DNA of 64,000 nt from Ferrovibrio sp. MS7 (GTDB lineage Bacteria > Pseudomonadota > Alphaproteobacteria > Ferrovibrionales > Ferrovibrionaceae), in contig NZ_JBBKBA010000002.1 in assembly GCF_038404985.1 (NCBI RefSeq), forward strand, positions 186,001-250,000. The letters run 5' to 3'. Made by a program: the position numbers and the translations under genes. The notes under the pieces are model-generated. The model was not told the DNA's origin and ran no database searches. It saw only the letters and a program-made list of their open reading frames with translations. Within the stretch, counting starts at the first letter, position 1. Every line of letters begins with the position of its first letter. Positions 45,195 to 53,767 of this stretch are shown in pieces.

Positions 45195-45292
45195 AGACCT
45201 TCCCCTGATAGTACAATCTCTGCATGTCTCTTTGGCACAGGCACCGGGTTCCGACAAGTTAAAACCACATGTCTGGATCAAGTATATAACCC

Positions 45293-45309
45293 AATGTAGA
45301 TATTACATT
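45293..45309. promoter_or_regulatory. Palindromic element upstream of the second tpsB
   Basis: AATGTA-gatat-TACATT, a perfect 6-bp inverted repeat with a 5-base centre, lies in AT-rich DNA about 100 bases before GTG 45194. A second repeat, GTCAC/GTGAC (45314-45330), adjoins it. Both would lie in the leader or promoter of the giant exoprotein operon. They are operator candidates with no known regulator. Confidence 0.4.
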
Positions 45310-45392
45310 TTTTGTCACAAAGTGGGTGACCAACAGGTATATTGCACCGCCGCACACGCGGAAAAATATCAACAGTTTTTTTCACACCCGAA

Positions 45393-45421
45393 AGTAAATA
45401 TACGACGGTAGATTGTGTCAA
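45393..45421 (-). promoter_or_regulatory. Candidate promoter of the giant exoprotein operon
   Basis: Perfect -35 TTGACA (45416-45421) and, after 17 bp, TTTACT (45393-45398, four of six matches). It predicts a leader of roughly 190 bases containing the palindrome at 45293. This 379-base gap (45195-45573) holds no convincing gene. Confidence 0.35.
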
Positions 45422-45517
45422 AAGTTGACGGGGGCAGCTCGCCGAAAAGCCTGCCGTTCCCTCTTTAGTAGTATTTCTACGGCAATACACCACATAGTTT
45501 ATGATTGAGTAATGCTC

Positions 45518-45546
45518 GCCCCAATACTCTGCGAATGGAGTGGGGC
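45518..45546 (-). terminator. Hairpin downstream of the CobW gene
   Basis: GCCCCA (45518-45523) pairs with TGGGGC (45541-45546), with an inner CTC/GAG pairing across a small bulge. It lies 28 bases past the cobW-like stop, at the end of that operon. No T-run follows on the minus strand, so intrinsic termination is uncertain. Confidence 0.35.
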
Positions 45547-45573
45547 AAATTCTTACTTTCCTATTGGCTTCGC

Positions 45574-46632
45574 CTAGCCGGAAATATCCGCCAGGTCATC
45601 GGGCTTGAGCCAGTTGCGCAGCAACGACCCGTCGAGGTCTCGCGCAATCACCACCAGTCGCGAACGCCGATCCGCCGACGGCCAAGCATCCAGCAGCAAA
45701 CGGTGAAACTGGTGCTGCACGCCATGCACCACCACCGGCCGCGCCTCGCCATCGACATTGAGAATACCCTTCACCCGGAGCAGCTTTTCCGCATGGCGGC
45801 TGACCAGAGAAGCCAGGTTGGGGCTGAAATAGCGCCAGTTCAGCGGCGCATCGAAAGTCAGGCAATGCGCCACGATGCGGGCATCATGCCGGTTCACGTC
45901 GCCGCCGTGTTGATGGCCCCGATCATGGTGAGCATGACCGTGATGGTGATCATGGCCATAGGCTTCCGCATTCAGCCAACGGATCACCTGCTCGCTCTTG
46001 CCGCTGGGATCATAGAGGCCGGCGCCAAACAGCAGATTGGCATCGATCTCGCCCTGCTGCGCCACATGCAGCGCGGCGCCAGGATTGAGCCGGATCAGCC
46101 GCTCGCGGAGGGCCGCCACTGCTTCGGGCGCTGCAATATCGGTCTTGGTCAGCACCAAGCTGTCTGCCACCGCCGCCTGCTTCAGCGATTCCGGATGCTC
46201 GTCCAGTTGTCCATCCCCATGCAGGGCATCCACCGTTGTGATGATCGTGTCAAAACGGAAATGATGCCGCACGAAGGAATCATCCATCAGCGTGTGAATG
46301 ATCGGCGCCGGATCGGCAAGCCCCGTGGTTTCGACCAATACGCGGCGGAAACGCGGAATCTCGCCACGCTCGCGCTTGTCGTGCAGCAGGCGTAGAGTTT
46401 CGACCAGCGTGTTATGGATCGTGCAGCACAGGCAGCCGCTGCTCAGCAATACCATATGATCGTCGGAACGTTCGACCAGTTCATGGTCGAGGCCGATCTC
46501 GCCGAACTCGTTGATGATCACCGCCGTATCAGCCAGTTCCGGCTTCGGCAGCAACCGGCCGAGCAAGGTAGTCTTGCCGCTACCGAGAAAGCCGGTGATC
46601 ACTGATACCGGGATACGGCCGCCATCACTCAT
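45574..46632 (-). CDS. CobW/COG0523 family GTPase (putative metallochaperone)
   Basis: A 352-residue G3E GTPase. Walker A is GFLGSGKT (14-21), the metal motif is CLCC (Cys67, Cys69, Cys70), and a guanine-specificity TKTD-like segment LVLTKTDIAAP follows. A His-rich stretch (AYGHDHHHGHAHHDRGHQHG, around 223-242) precedes the CobW C-terminal domain. The family delivers metals such as zinc, or cobalt for B12 enzymes. ATG 46632 overlaps the previous TGA (ATGA). It ends the operon carrying a metal-dependent amidohydrolase, which suggests it helps metallate that enzyme. Confidence 0.88.
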   Translation of the reverse strand: MSDGGRIPVSVITGFLGSGKTTLLGRLLPKPELADTAVIINEFGEIGLDHELVERSDDHMVLLSSGCLCCTIHNTLVETLRLLHDKRERGEIPRFRRVLVETTGLADPAPIIHTLMDDSFVRHHFRFDTIITTVDALHGDGQLDEHPESLKQAAVADSLVLTKTDIAAPEAVAALRERLIRLNPGAALHVAQQGEIDANLLFGAGLYDPSGKSEQVIRWLNAEAYGHDHHHGHAHHDRGHQHGGDVNRHDARIVAHCLTFDAPLNWRYFSPNLASLVSRHAEKLLRVKGILNVDGEARPVVVHGVQHQFHRLLLDAWPSADRRSRLVVIARDLDGSLLRNWLKPDDLADISG

Positions 46633-47648
46633 GCCGCGGCCCACAGGCGGTCCAGCCCCGGCTTCAGCAATACCTTGCCGCAGGCATTGCCCTCTTCCAC
46701 CATCGCATGCGCCTCAGCGGCGGCGGCAAAAGGCAGCCGCGCCGCCACTACAGGCGCGATGCGGCCAGCGGCAAGCGCGTCGATCACCTGCTGCATGATA
46801 TGGCGGCGGCCTTCGCGGTCATGGTCATAGAGATGCATCTCAAAAATGCGGATGGCGAGGCATTTCGTGCCATGGTTACGCAACGCCTGCAGCAGGTTTT
46901 CCGGCGGCATGCCACCGCTGGCATTGTAGGAGACCAGCAGGCCCCAATTGCCGAGCAAGCCGAGCAACTGTGTGAAACCCGCACCGCCAACATGATCGAC
47001 AGCCAGATCCACGCCCTCGCCCGCCGTCAGCGCCAGTACCCGCGCCGGCACATCCTCGCGCCGGTAATCAATCACATGGTCGACGCCGAGGCTTTTTGCG
47101 AAAGCCGCCTTCTCCGACGAACTGACGCTGCCAAACACGGTGATGCCGGCCGCCTTGGCAAGCTGCGCCAGGGCGCTGCCAACACCGCCAGCGACGCCAT
47201 TGATAAACAGGCTGCGCACCGCCTGGCCGCGCGGCGCCACATGCAGCAGATTCCACGCCACCTGGTAATTCGGCAGACAGACGGCGGCATCGAGATCGAC
47301 GCCTTCGGGCAGCAGAAACAGCGCTTCGGCCGGCACAGCCACCTGTTCAGCATAACAGCCGCCGCGCACCTTCAATTCACGAGCCGTGAGCAATACTGAA
47401 CGGCCCAGCATCGCGGCATCGACGCCGGAACCGAGCGCAACGACGCGGCCGGCGAGATCGCTGCCGGGGCTGGTCGGCAACGGCGGCATCCATTTGTAGG
47501 ACCCACGCCGGATCAGGATATCCGGCCAGCCGACACCAATGGCCTCGGCCTGTACCACGACTTCGCCAGGACCCGGCTGCGGTTCCGGCGCCTCGGCCAT
47601 TTCCAGCACATCCGGACCGCCGGTCCGATACATGACAATCTTGCGCAT
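46629..47648 (-). CDS. MDR-superfamily oxidoreductase (quinone oxidoreductase-like)
   Basis: A 339-residue medium-chain dehydrogenase/reductase. GPGEVVVQAEAIGVGWPDILIRRG and PGSDLAGRVVALGSGV mark the GroES-like domain, and FINGVAGGVGSALAQLAKAAG the Rossmann loop. The catalytic-zinc Cys/His pattern of alcohol dehydrogenases is not present, so it belongs with zinc-free NADPH:quinone or enone reductases. ATG 47648 lies just after the amidohydrolase TGA. The open TTG at 47654 is less likely. It is between the amidohydrolase and CobW genes. Substrate unknown. Confidence 0.85.
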   Translation of the reverse strand: MRKIVMYRTGGPDVLEMAEAPEPQPGPGEVVVQAEAIGVGWPDILIRRGSYKWMPPLPTSPGSDLAGRVVALGSGVDAAMLGRSVLLTARELKVRGGCYAEQVAVPAEALFLLPEGVDLDAAVCLPNYQVAWNLLHVAPRGQAVRSLFINGVAGGVGSALAQLAKAAGITVFGSVSSSEKAAFAKSLGVDHVIDYRREDVPARVLALTAGEGVDLAVDHVGGAGFTQLLGLLGNWGLLVSYNASGGMPPENLLQALRNHGTKCLAIRIFEMHLYDHDREGRRHIMQQVIDALAAGRIAPVVAARLPFAAAAEAHAMVEEGNACGKVLLKPGLDRLWAAA

Positions 47649-47650
47649 CT

Positions 47651-49078
47651 TCAAACCCGGGCGGCGGCGTACATATCCATCAGACGGTCAGCTTCCTCGC
47701 CACGCAGCGGCTTGGTATGGCGGCCATAGCCCGGCTTGCCGACGATCTTGCCATCGCGATAAACGAACTGTCCGCGCACCAGGGTGTGATCCACAGCACC
47801 GGTCACTTCGCGGCCATCCCAGGAACTCCAGCCACACTTGCTGAGCATGTCCTCGTTGCGCAGCACCTGCTTGCGCTGAGTGTCTACCACCACCAGATCG
47901 GCATCAGAACCAACCTGGATTGCGCCCTTGCGCGGATAGAGGCCGAAAATCTTTGCCGGCGCGCTGGAGAATATTTCCACCAGCCGGCTCATCGAGATTC
48001 GACCGGCATTCACCTGATCGAGAAACAGCGGCAGGGTTTCCTGGATCTTCGGCGTGCCGTTGGCGGCAACGAACATGTTGGTCCAGCCGATTTCCTTTTC
48101 CTCGCGCAGATGCGGCGCGTGGTCGGAGCCGATCACGTCGATGACGCCATCGCGCAGGCATTCCCAAAGCAGATCGGTGGTATCCGGGCCGTTCCAAAGA
48201 TTGAGGGCATAGGGGCCTAGCCGCTCGATCTCGTTCCAGTCATTGCACAGGAACATCATGTGCGGATTGGTCTCCACCGTCACCTTCTGCTTCTTGCGCT
48301 TGGCCTGGCGGATAACATCCAGCGAACGCGGCGAACGCAGATGCAGGATATGCAGGTGGAAGCCCAACACTTCCTGCAAGCGGCAGAGATAGCTGATGGC
48401 GGAATCGAACACGATGCCATCATAGGAAGCAGAAAGCCGCGCCACGGTCTGATAACTGGTATCACCTGCCTTGATGGCGCGATCAGACAGCGTGTCGATC
48501 AGCTCCTGGTTATTCGGATGCACCATCATCGGGCGGCCCGTCTTCTTCACCGCCTCGGCGATTTCGAACAGCCGGCCCTGATGATGCACGCCGAGTTCGG
48601 GCATATGCGGATAGACCGCGCCCTTGTCGGTGATCATGAAAACCTTGAAGCCCATGGCGCCGGCCTCAGCCAGCGGCCCCACTTCCTCAAGCCGGGTCGG
48701 CGACGGATTATGGTTGAAATCGACCAGGGAGCTTTGCTTGTAGCGTTCGATAGCATCGAGGTAGCGTTCCACCGTGGTGGTAACCGGATCAACATTCGGC
48801 ATGCCGGAAACCATGGTGTAGCCGCCGGCCGCCGCGGCCTGGGTGCCGGTGACGATATCTTCCTTGTGGGTGAAGCCGGGCTCGCGCAGATGGGTATGGG
48901 TATCGACGCCGCCAGGCAGAATGGTCTTGCCGCTGAGATCGATCACTTCATCGGCTGCCGGGGTGAGTTCACCCGAGGTGAGGCAGACGATACGGCCATT
49001 CTTGATGGCGATATCGGCACGCACCACACCGCCGGGGGTCGCTACATCGGCGCCGGTAAGAACCAGATCGGCTTTCAT
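47651..49078 (-). CDS. Cyclic-amide amidohydrolase (dihydroorotase/hydantoinase/allantoinase group)
   Basis: A 475-residue TIM-barrel amidohydrolase that should open a ring amide. A full binuclear metal site is visible: His61 and His63 in DTHTHLREPG, Lys145 in MGFKVFM (the lysine expected to be carbamylated), His187 in MVHPNN, His246 in HILHLRSP, and Asp319 in IGSDHAPH. It belongs with dihydroorotase, dihydropyrimidinase and allantoinase, but sequence alone does not separate them. It lies downstream of a Pot-like ABC transporter and an IclR gene and upstream of CobW. This points to use of an imported cyclic amide rather than to pyrimidine synthesis. Confidence 0.88.
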   Translation of the reverse strand: MKADLVLTGADVATPGGVVRADIAIKNGRIVCLTSGELTPAADEVIDLSGKTILPGGVDTHTHLREPGFTHKEDIVTGTQAAAAGGYTMVSGMPNVDPVTTTVERYLDAIERYKQSSLVDFNHNPSPTRLEEVGPLAEAGAMGFKVFMITDKGAVYPHMPELGVHHQGRLFEIAEAVKKTGRPMMVHPNNQELIDTLSDRAIKAGDTSYQTVARLSASYDGIVFDSAISYLCRLQEVLGFHLHILHLRSPRSLDVIRQAKRKKQKVTVETNPHMMFLCNDWNEIERLGPYALNLWNGPDTTDLLWECLRDGVIDVIGSDHAPHLREEKEIGWTNMFVAANGTPKIQETLPLFLDQVNAGRISMSRLVEIFSSAPAKIFGLYPRKGAIQVGSDADLVVVDTQRKQVLRNEDMLSKCGWSSWDGREVTGAVDHTLVRGQFVYRDGKIVGKPGYGRHTKPLRGEEADRLMDMYAAARV

Positions 49079-49100
49079 TGTGTACTCCTGCTGGCAGACA

Positions 49101-49880
49101 TCAACGGAACATCGAACGGTAGAAAGAGAATTTGCGCTCCAGGATCAGCATCACCGCGATGGTGCTGAGGATGGCGATGGTAGCAGCGGCGGCAACGGAG
49201 GGCTCCGCCAGCCATTGCATGCGGTTGAACAGCACCACCGGGAACGGCGCCGAGCCGGGCGTGGAGATGAATACCGAAACCGGCACATTGTTGAAGGAGA
49301 TCAGGAAGGCGAAGGTGCCGCCGGCCAGCACGCCGGGCCGGATGATCGGCAGCGTGATATGCCAGAATACCCGCCACGGGCTGGCGCCAAGAATGGCGGC
49401 GGCGCGTTCCACCGCGCCATCGCGGCCCGCCAGGCTGACCAGCACCGAGCGCACGATATAGGGCAGCGTCAGGATCACATGGGCGATGATCAGGCCGCGC
49501 CAGTTGATCAGGTGCCATTGCGTGAAGGCGAGCAGCAGGGCAAAGGCAGTCATCACCGCCGGCACATTCAAGGGTGCCAGGAAGAAGGTGGAAAATGCCC
49601 CACGAAAACGCGCATTCGGCCGTTCCAGATAGAGCGCTGCGGCCGTGCCGAGACAGGTGGCGATGACGACACTGGCAAGTGCCACCATAGTCGAGAGCCA
49701 GAGGCCGTTCATCAGCGAGCTATCGGCGAAGGCAGCACCATACCAGCGCCAGGTGAAGCCAACCGGCGGGAAGGTGATATACCGCGTTTCGGTGAAGGCG
49801 GCGCCGATCACCATGATGATCGGCACAAGGATGGCAGCGTAGATCGCCCAGGCGAGGTAACTGACGATTGGGAATTTCAT
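49101..49880 (-). CDS. ABC transporter permease (PotC-like)
   Basis: A 259-residue permease of the spermidine/putrescine, thiamine and iron group (BPD_transp_1). It has six hydrophobic segments and the EAA loop AAILGASPWRVFWHITLPIIRP. ATG 49880 overlaps the TGA of the partner permease (ATGA). An ATG five codons earlier is possible. With the second permease it forms the channel fed by the binding protein at 51804-52850. The solute is unknown, and the downstream amidohydrolase suggests a ring amide. Confidence 0.87.
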   Translation of the reverse strand: MKFPIVSYLAWAIYAAILVPIIMVIGAAFTETRYITFPPVGFTWRWYGAAFADSSLMNGLWLSTMVALASVVIATCLGTAAALYLERPNARFRGAFSTFFLAPLNVPAVMTAFALLLAFTQWHLINWRGLIIAHVILTLPYIVRSVLVSLAGRDGAVERAAAILGASPWRVFWHITLPIIRPGVLAGGTFAFLISFNNVPVSVFISTPGSAPFPVVLFNRMQWLAEPSVAAAATIAILSTIAVMLILERKFSFYRSMFR

Positions 49881-50737
49881 GCGCCACGCAGCCATGCCGC
49901 GAAGCGGCGTTCGGTATAGCGCCCCACCAGGGCGGTGAGTGCCAGGGAGATGACGAGCAGCAGGATGCTGAGCGTTGCCGCCATCGGCCAGTCGAAGGTG
50001 GTGACGGCCGCATTGTAGATCTGCAGCGGGATCACCTTGACGCGGTTGCCGCCAATCACATAGGGCGTGACGAAGGCTGCTGCCGATAGGGAGAAAACGA
50101 TCAGGCCACCAGAGAGAATGCCGGGGAAACTCAGCGGCAGAATGATCGACCGGAACACCCGCCAGGGCCCTGCGCCATGCAATTGCGCGGCACGGATCAC
50201 CGCCGGGTCGATCTTATCGATGGCGGTGCAGATATTGATGATCATATAAGGGCCGAAGCTGTAGACCAGCACGGCGATCACACCAGCCTCGGAATTCAGG
50301 AACTGCACCGGCTCGCTGGTCAGGCCGAGGAAGCTCAGCGTTCGGTTGATGAAGCCGCTGGGGCCGAGGATCAGGATCCAGGCAAAGGCGGTGACTACCA
50401 GGCTGATCATGATCGGGATCAGCAGAATCATGGTGTAGGCGGTGCGGGCGCGCTGCGACGTGGTCTGCGCGATATGCAGCGCGACAGGATAGCCGAGCAA
50501 CCCCGACAGCAGCGTGACGATGGCGGCGATACGGACCGAGCGCAGCAGTGAGTCGAGATAGAACGGATCCGTCAGCACTTGGCGGAAATGCCCGAGCGTG
50601 AAACCGGACAATTCGAACGTAACCTGGTCCATGGTGCGGAAACTCATGCTCAGCACCAGCAGCAGCGGCCAACCCCAGGACACGACCAGCCACAGGGTCG
50701 CCGGCAGCACCAGGACGGCGGGCGAACGGCGGCTCAT
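49877..50737 (-). CDS. ABC transporter permease (PotB-like)
   Basis: A 286-residue inner-membrane permease with a cytoplasmic N-terminus, six predicted helices and the EAA loop AAQLHGAGPWRVFRSIILPLSFPG. It starts inside the stop of the ATPase gene (ATGA) and ends inside the start of the PotC-like gene, so all three are translationally coupled. It pairs with the PotC-like permease. Confidence 0.87.
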   Translation of the reverse strand: MSRRSPAVLVLPATLWLVVSWGWPLLLVLSMSFRTMDQVTFELSGFTLGHFRQVLTDPFYLDSLLRSVRIAAIVTLLSGLLGYPVALHIAQTTSQRARTAYTMILLIPIMISLVVTAFAWILILGPSGFINRTLSFLGLTSEPVQFLNSEAGVIAVLVYSFGPYMIINICTAIDKIDPAVIRAAQLHGAGPWRVFRSIILPLSFPGILSGGLIVFSLSAAAFVTPYVIGGNRVKVIPLQIYNAAVTTFDWPMAATLSILLLVISLALTALVGRYTERRFAAWLRGA

Positions 50738-51801
50738 GGCAGCACGATCCAGTCGTGTGGCGCCACGGCAATAGACACCGGGGCATCGGCCACCAGTTCA
50801 GCCGGAGGCGGCTCAGCCAGATGCGCTACGATTTCGTCGCCCTGCCCCAGATCGACGCGCAGATGTGTGCTGGCGCCGGCGAAAATACGGTCAGATACGC
50901 GGCCACGCAGCGTATCAGGACCGGGTACCACCGGGCGGATACGGTCGGCACGGACACCAAGCAGCACTTCGCGGCCCACCGCCAGGGATGCGTCATAGGC
51001 CACCAGGACAGAGCCGGCATCGCCGACGCGGACCCGCATGCCCTGCCCCGTTACCTCCGCCACGATACCGCGCAGGAAACTGGACGAACCGATGAAATCG
51101 GCGACGAAGCGGGTCTGCGGACGGCAATAGATGCCTTCCGGCGTATCAATCTGCTCGATCCTGCCATCACGCATCAGAGCGATGCGGTCAGACAGCGTCA
51201 ACGCCTCCTCCTGGTCATGGGTGACATAGACCATGGTGGTACGCAGCTTGGTGTGGATGCTGCGCAATTCGCTCTGCATGGCACGGCGTAGCTTGGCATC
51301 CAGATTGCTCAGCGGTTCGTCGAGCAACAGCACGCGCGGATTGATCGCGAGTGCACGGGCCAGGCCGACGCGCTGCTGCTGGCCGCCGGAAAGCTCGCGC
51401 GGGTAACGCTGGCTGAAATCCGCCAGCCGGACCAGATCCAGCGCCTGCAACACACGCTCGCGGATCACCTCGGGCGCCAGCTTGCGCATGCGCAGGCCGA
51501 AAGCGACATTGTCGAAACAGGTCATATGCGGAAACAGCGCATGACCCTGAAACACCATGCCGAGATCGCGCTGATGCGGCGGCACATCGTTGACGCGCTG
51601 GCCATTGATGATCACATCGCCGCTATCGGGCGAAGTGAAGCCGGCAATGATGTTAAGCGTCGTGGTCTTGCCGCAACCCGATGGCCCGAGCAGCGAGACG
51701 AATTCGCCCTGCTGGATATCCAAATCAATCGACTTCAGTACCGTGGCGCCACCAAAAGCCTTGGTGGCGCCACGCAACGACAGAACAGGACTCGAAGTCA
51801 T
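50734..51801 (-). CDS. ABC transporter ATPase (PotA-like)
   Basis: A 355-residue ATPase with Walker A GPSGCGKTT, Q-loop VFQGHALFPHMTC, signature [15 protein letters not shown], Walker B VLLLDEPLSNLDAKLR and H-loop VTHDQEEAL. A C-terminal TOBE-type regulatory domain (about 280-350) follows, as in PotA and FbpC. ATG 51801 is two bases after the binding-protein stop. The upstream in-frame extension lies inside that gene. Confidence 0.9.
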   Translation of the reverse strand: MTSSPVLSLRGATKAFGGATVLKSIDLDIQQGEFVSLLGPSGCGKTTTLNIIAGFTSPDSGDVIINGQRVNDVPPHQRDLGMVFQGHALFPHMTCFDNVAFGLRMRKLAPEVIRERVLQALDLVRLADFSQRYPRELSGGQQQRVGLARALAINPRVLLLDEPLSNLDAKLRRAMQSELRSIHTKLRTTMVYVTHDQEEALTLSDRIALMRDGRIEQIDTPEGIYCRPQTRFVADFIGSSSFLRGIVAEVTGQGMRVRVGDAGSVLVAYDASLAVGREVLLGVRADRIRPVVPGPDTLRGRVSDRIFAGASTHLRVDLGQGDEIVAHLAEPPPAELVADAPVSIAVAPHDWIVLP

Positions 51802-51803
51802 GC

Positions 51804-52850
51804 TTACTTCTTCTCGATCTCGCGCTGCCAACGGCCGCTCAGTTCGGTGCGCTTGGCAAGATAGACATCCCACGACATCACCGAGGCCTTCTCGATATCC
51901 TCGGGCTTGAGCAGGAACTTGCTGACGAAATCCGGGCTGAGCTTGGTATTGGGGTTGACGTAGCCGCCGAACGCGGTTTCGGTCTGCGCCGCCTGGTATT
52001 CCGGCGACAGTACCAGGTTGACGAACTGGCGCGCCGCTTCGGCATTCGGGGCGTTCTTGGCAACGGCGATATATGCGGCCACGGCAATGGCGCCTTCCTT
52101 CGGCGCCACCCAGCGGATTGGCACGCCATCAGCAGCCAGGCGCTGTGCCGGGAAGCTGGCATTGAAGCCGATCCAGGCCTGGCGTTGCGAGAAGAGCGGG
52201 ATCAACGTCGAGGCGCCGCCATGGAAGGTGCCGACATTCGGCGCCAACTGCGCCAGCTTGGCAAAGCCGGCATCGACCGACTGGGACGCCTTGCCGTCCT
52301 GCAGTTCATTGATCTTGAACAGCAGCGCATAGGAGAAGGTGCTATTGGCATCCGGGATCGTCACCTTGCCCTTGAGCGCCGGATTCCACAGGTCTTCATA
52401 GGAAGTCGGCGCCGGCAGCTTGGCATCGGCGAAGGCCTTCTCATCATAGAGCAAGCCCAGCAGGTAGAGCAGGAAACCGCTGCCCATGCCATCAGCATCG
52501 CGGAAGCGGGCCGGAATCTGCGCCATATTGGGCAGACCTTCCAGCTTGTCCCACAGATTGGCCTGCTTGCCCTGCAGCCACGGGCCTTCATCCAGCATGA
52601 ACACGCTGATTTCGGGATTGGCACGCTGCGCCACTGCCTTGGTCAGGGCCTGGCCGCTCAGCACCGGGGTGATCACCACCTTGGTGTTGAACTTGTCGCG
52701 CATGATCGGCACCAGCACCTTTTCCACGGCACCGACCACGCCCTGCGGCATATAAACATTCAGATCGGCAGCCCGCACCGCCTGGGGCAGTGTGGCAAAG
52801 CCGGCAGCCACCGCCATGATCGTTCCGAAAACCAAGCCACGTGCGTTCAT
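51804..52850 (-). CDS. ABC transporter periplasmic binding protein (PotD/Fbp-like)
   Basis: A 348-residue periplasmic binding protein of the SBP_bac_6/8 type with a signal peptide (MNARGLVFGTIMAVAAG..., cleavage AVRA-AD). LNVYMPQGVVGAVEKVLVPIM, NPEISVFMLDEGP and the C-terminal LSPEYQAAQTETAFGGYVNP are typical of polyamine, iron and aminoethylphosphonate binding proteins. ATG 52850 follows AAGGGG and lies one base past the IclR TGA, so regulator and transporter share a transcript. The ligand is not determinable. Confidence 0.87.
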   Translation of the reverse strand: MNARGLVFGTIMAVAAGFATLPQAVRAADLNVYMPQGVVGAVEKVLVPIMRDKFNTKVVITPVLSGQALTKAVAQRANPEISVFMLDEGPWLQGKQANLWDKLEGLPNMAQIPARFRDADGMGSGFLLYLLGLLYDEKAFADAKLPAPTSYEDLWNPALKGKVTIPDANSTFSYALLFKINELQDGKASQSVDAGFAKLAQLAPNVGTFHGGASTLIPLFSQRQAWIGFNASFPAQRLAADGVPIRWVAPKEGAIAVAAYIAVAKNAPNAEAARQFVNLVLSPEYQAAQTETAFGGYVNPNTKLSPDFVSKFLLKPEDIEKASVMSWDVYLAKRTELSGRWQREIEKK

Positions 52851-52851
52851 G

Positions 52852-53631
52852 TCAATTCCCCTTGCTTGCAGAAATATCGGATTTCTTGGGCGTGCAGCCG
52901 AGCGCCACGGACAGCGCATCAGCCATCACAGCGACGGTCTTGCCCAGTGCCTCGACCCGCTTGTAGACGCGGTGTTTCGGCGCCCAGATGCCAATTGAAG
53001 CCGCCATGCTGTCGGCTTCGTTGCGCGCCGCCGCTGCAATCCCCCACACATCCTCGAACCATTCACCACGGTTCACCGCATAGCCCTGCTGGCGGATGGT
53101 TTTCAATTCGCGCTGCAATACCGGCGCCGACGTGATCGTGCTGGGCGTCTGCCGCTTCATGCGCGAGGTGACACGGGCCACCTCGCCCGGCGCACAATAG
53201 GCCAGCGCCACCTTGCCAGTGGCACAGCAATAGGCCGGCGCACGACTGCCAACCTGGGTGACGCCGCGCACCGGATGCGTTCCGTCGCGCTTGTCGATGA
53301 ACACTGATTCGCCTTCGTCATAGATCGCGAGGTGCACTGATTCGCCGGTCTCATTGGCCAGGCGATCAAGGAAGGGACGCGCCACTTCCACCAGCCGCTC
53401 CTGCGAGAAGGACATCATGCCCATCTCCCACAGCTTCAGCGTCAGTTCGTAGCGGCTATCCTGCTCACGGCGGCGCACATAGCGGCCTTCCACCAGGGTA
53501 TCGAGCAAACGGAAGACGTTGCTTTTCGGCAGGCCGAGTTCACGGCCGAGTTCAGCAACGCCGCGCGGCTCGCGGCTGCGCGACAGCAGATCCAGCAGGA
53601 CCAAACTCTTCTGAACCGTCTTGGCCGTCAT
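52852..53631 (-). CDS. IclR-family transcriptional regulator, second locus
   Basis: A 259-residue regulator with an N-terminal winged helix (QKSLVLLDLLSRSREPRGVAELGRELGLPKSNVFRLLDTL) and the IclR ligand-binding domain containing VGSRAPAYCCATGKVALAY. It is the first gene of a seven-gene operon, followed one base later by the transporter binding protein. It therefore probably controls its own operon in response to the imported compound. A 14-bp palindrome upstream is a good operator candidate and is unrelated in sequence to the motif of the first IclR block. Confidence 0.92.
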   Translation of the reverse strand: MTAKTVQKSLVLLDLLSRSREPRGVAELGRELGLPKSNVFRLLDTLVEGRYVRRREQDSRYELTLKLWEMGMMSFSQERLVEVARPFLDRLANETGESVHLAIYDEGESVFIDKRDGTHPVRGVTQVGSRAPAYCCATGKVALAYCAPGEVARVTSRMKRQTPSTITSAPVLQRELKTIRQQGYAVNRGEWFEDVWGIAAAARNEADSMAASIGIWAPKHRVYKRVEALGKTVAVMADALSVALGCTPKKSDISASKGN

Positions 53632-53662
53632 ATCGTTCCACTATTTAAAACGCTGTGCCAAT

Positions 53663-53691
53663 ATTAGAGCGAAGTGTAAAACACACGTCAA
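53663..53691 (-). promoter_or_regulatory. Strong sigma-70-like promoter of the second iclR operon
   Basis: -35 TTGACG (53686-53691) and -10 TCTAAT (53663-53668) with exactly 17 bp between them. Each hexamer matches the consensus at five of six bases. The spacer contains the small inverted repeat GTGT-aaa-ACAC. It predicts a leader of about 25 bases before ATG 53631. Confidence 0.65.
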
Positions 53692-53709
53692 CAACAAATG
53701 CGGCTAACA

Positions 53710-53723
53710 ATACGTGCACGTAT
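53710..53723. promoter_or_regulatory. 14-bp perfect palindrome, candidate IclR operator
   Basis: ATACGTGCACGTAT is a perfect palindrome centred about 60 bp upstream of the predicted start of the iclR operon, a position suited to activation. It also lies close to the end of the M50-HlyD operon, so it may serve only the iclR side. Confidence 0.5.
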
Positions 53724-53726
53724 GAG

Positions 53727-53743
53727 AGCAGCGGAAAGCTGCT
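53727..53743 (-). terminator. Small hairpin downstream of the M50-HlyD gene
   Basis: AGCAGC and GCTGCT (6-bp arms, 5-base loop) lie 25 bases past the M50-HlyD stop. No T-run follows, so it is a weak candidate for the operon end. Confidence 0.3.
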
Positions 53744-53767
53744 AATTTCCTGGCGATTTTCTTGTTG

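Noticed and set aside
45278-45493. Possible 71-codon gene on the minus strand before the second tpsB
   Set aside because: Low-complexity AT-rich sequence without a ribosome-binding site. It overlaps the candidate promoter and palindrome, which explain the region better.
47651-49078. Naming the amidohydrolase pyrC or allantoinase
   Set aside because: The metal site is shared by several activities and the operon lacks other pyrimidine or purine genes. A specific name would be a guess.
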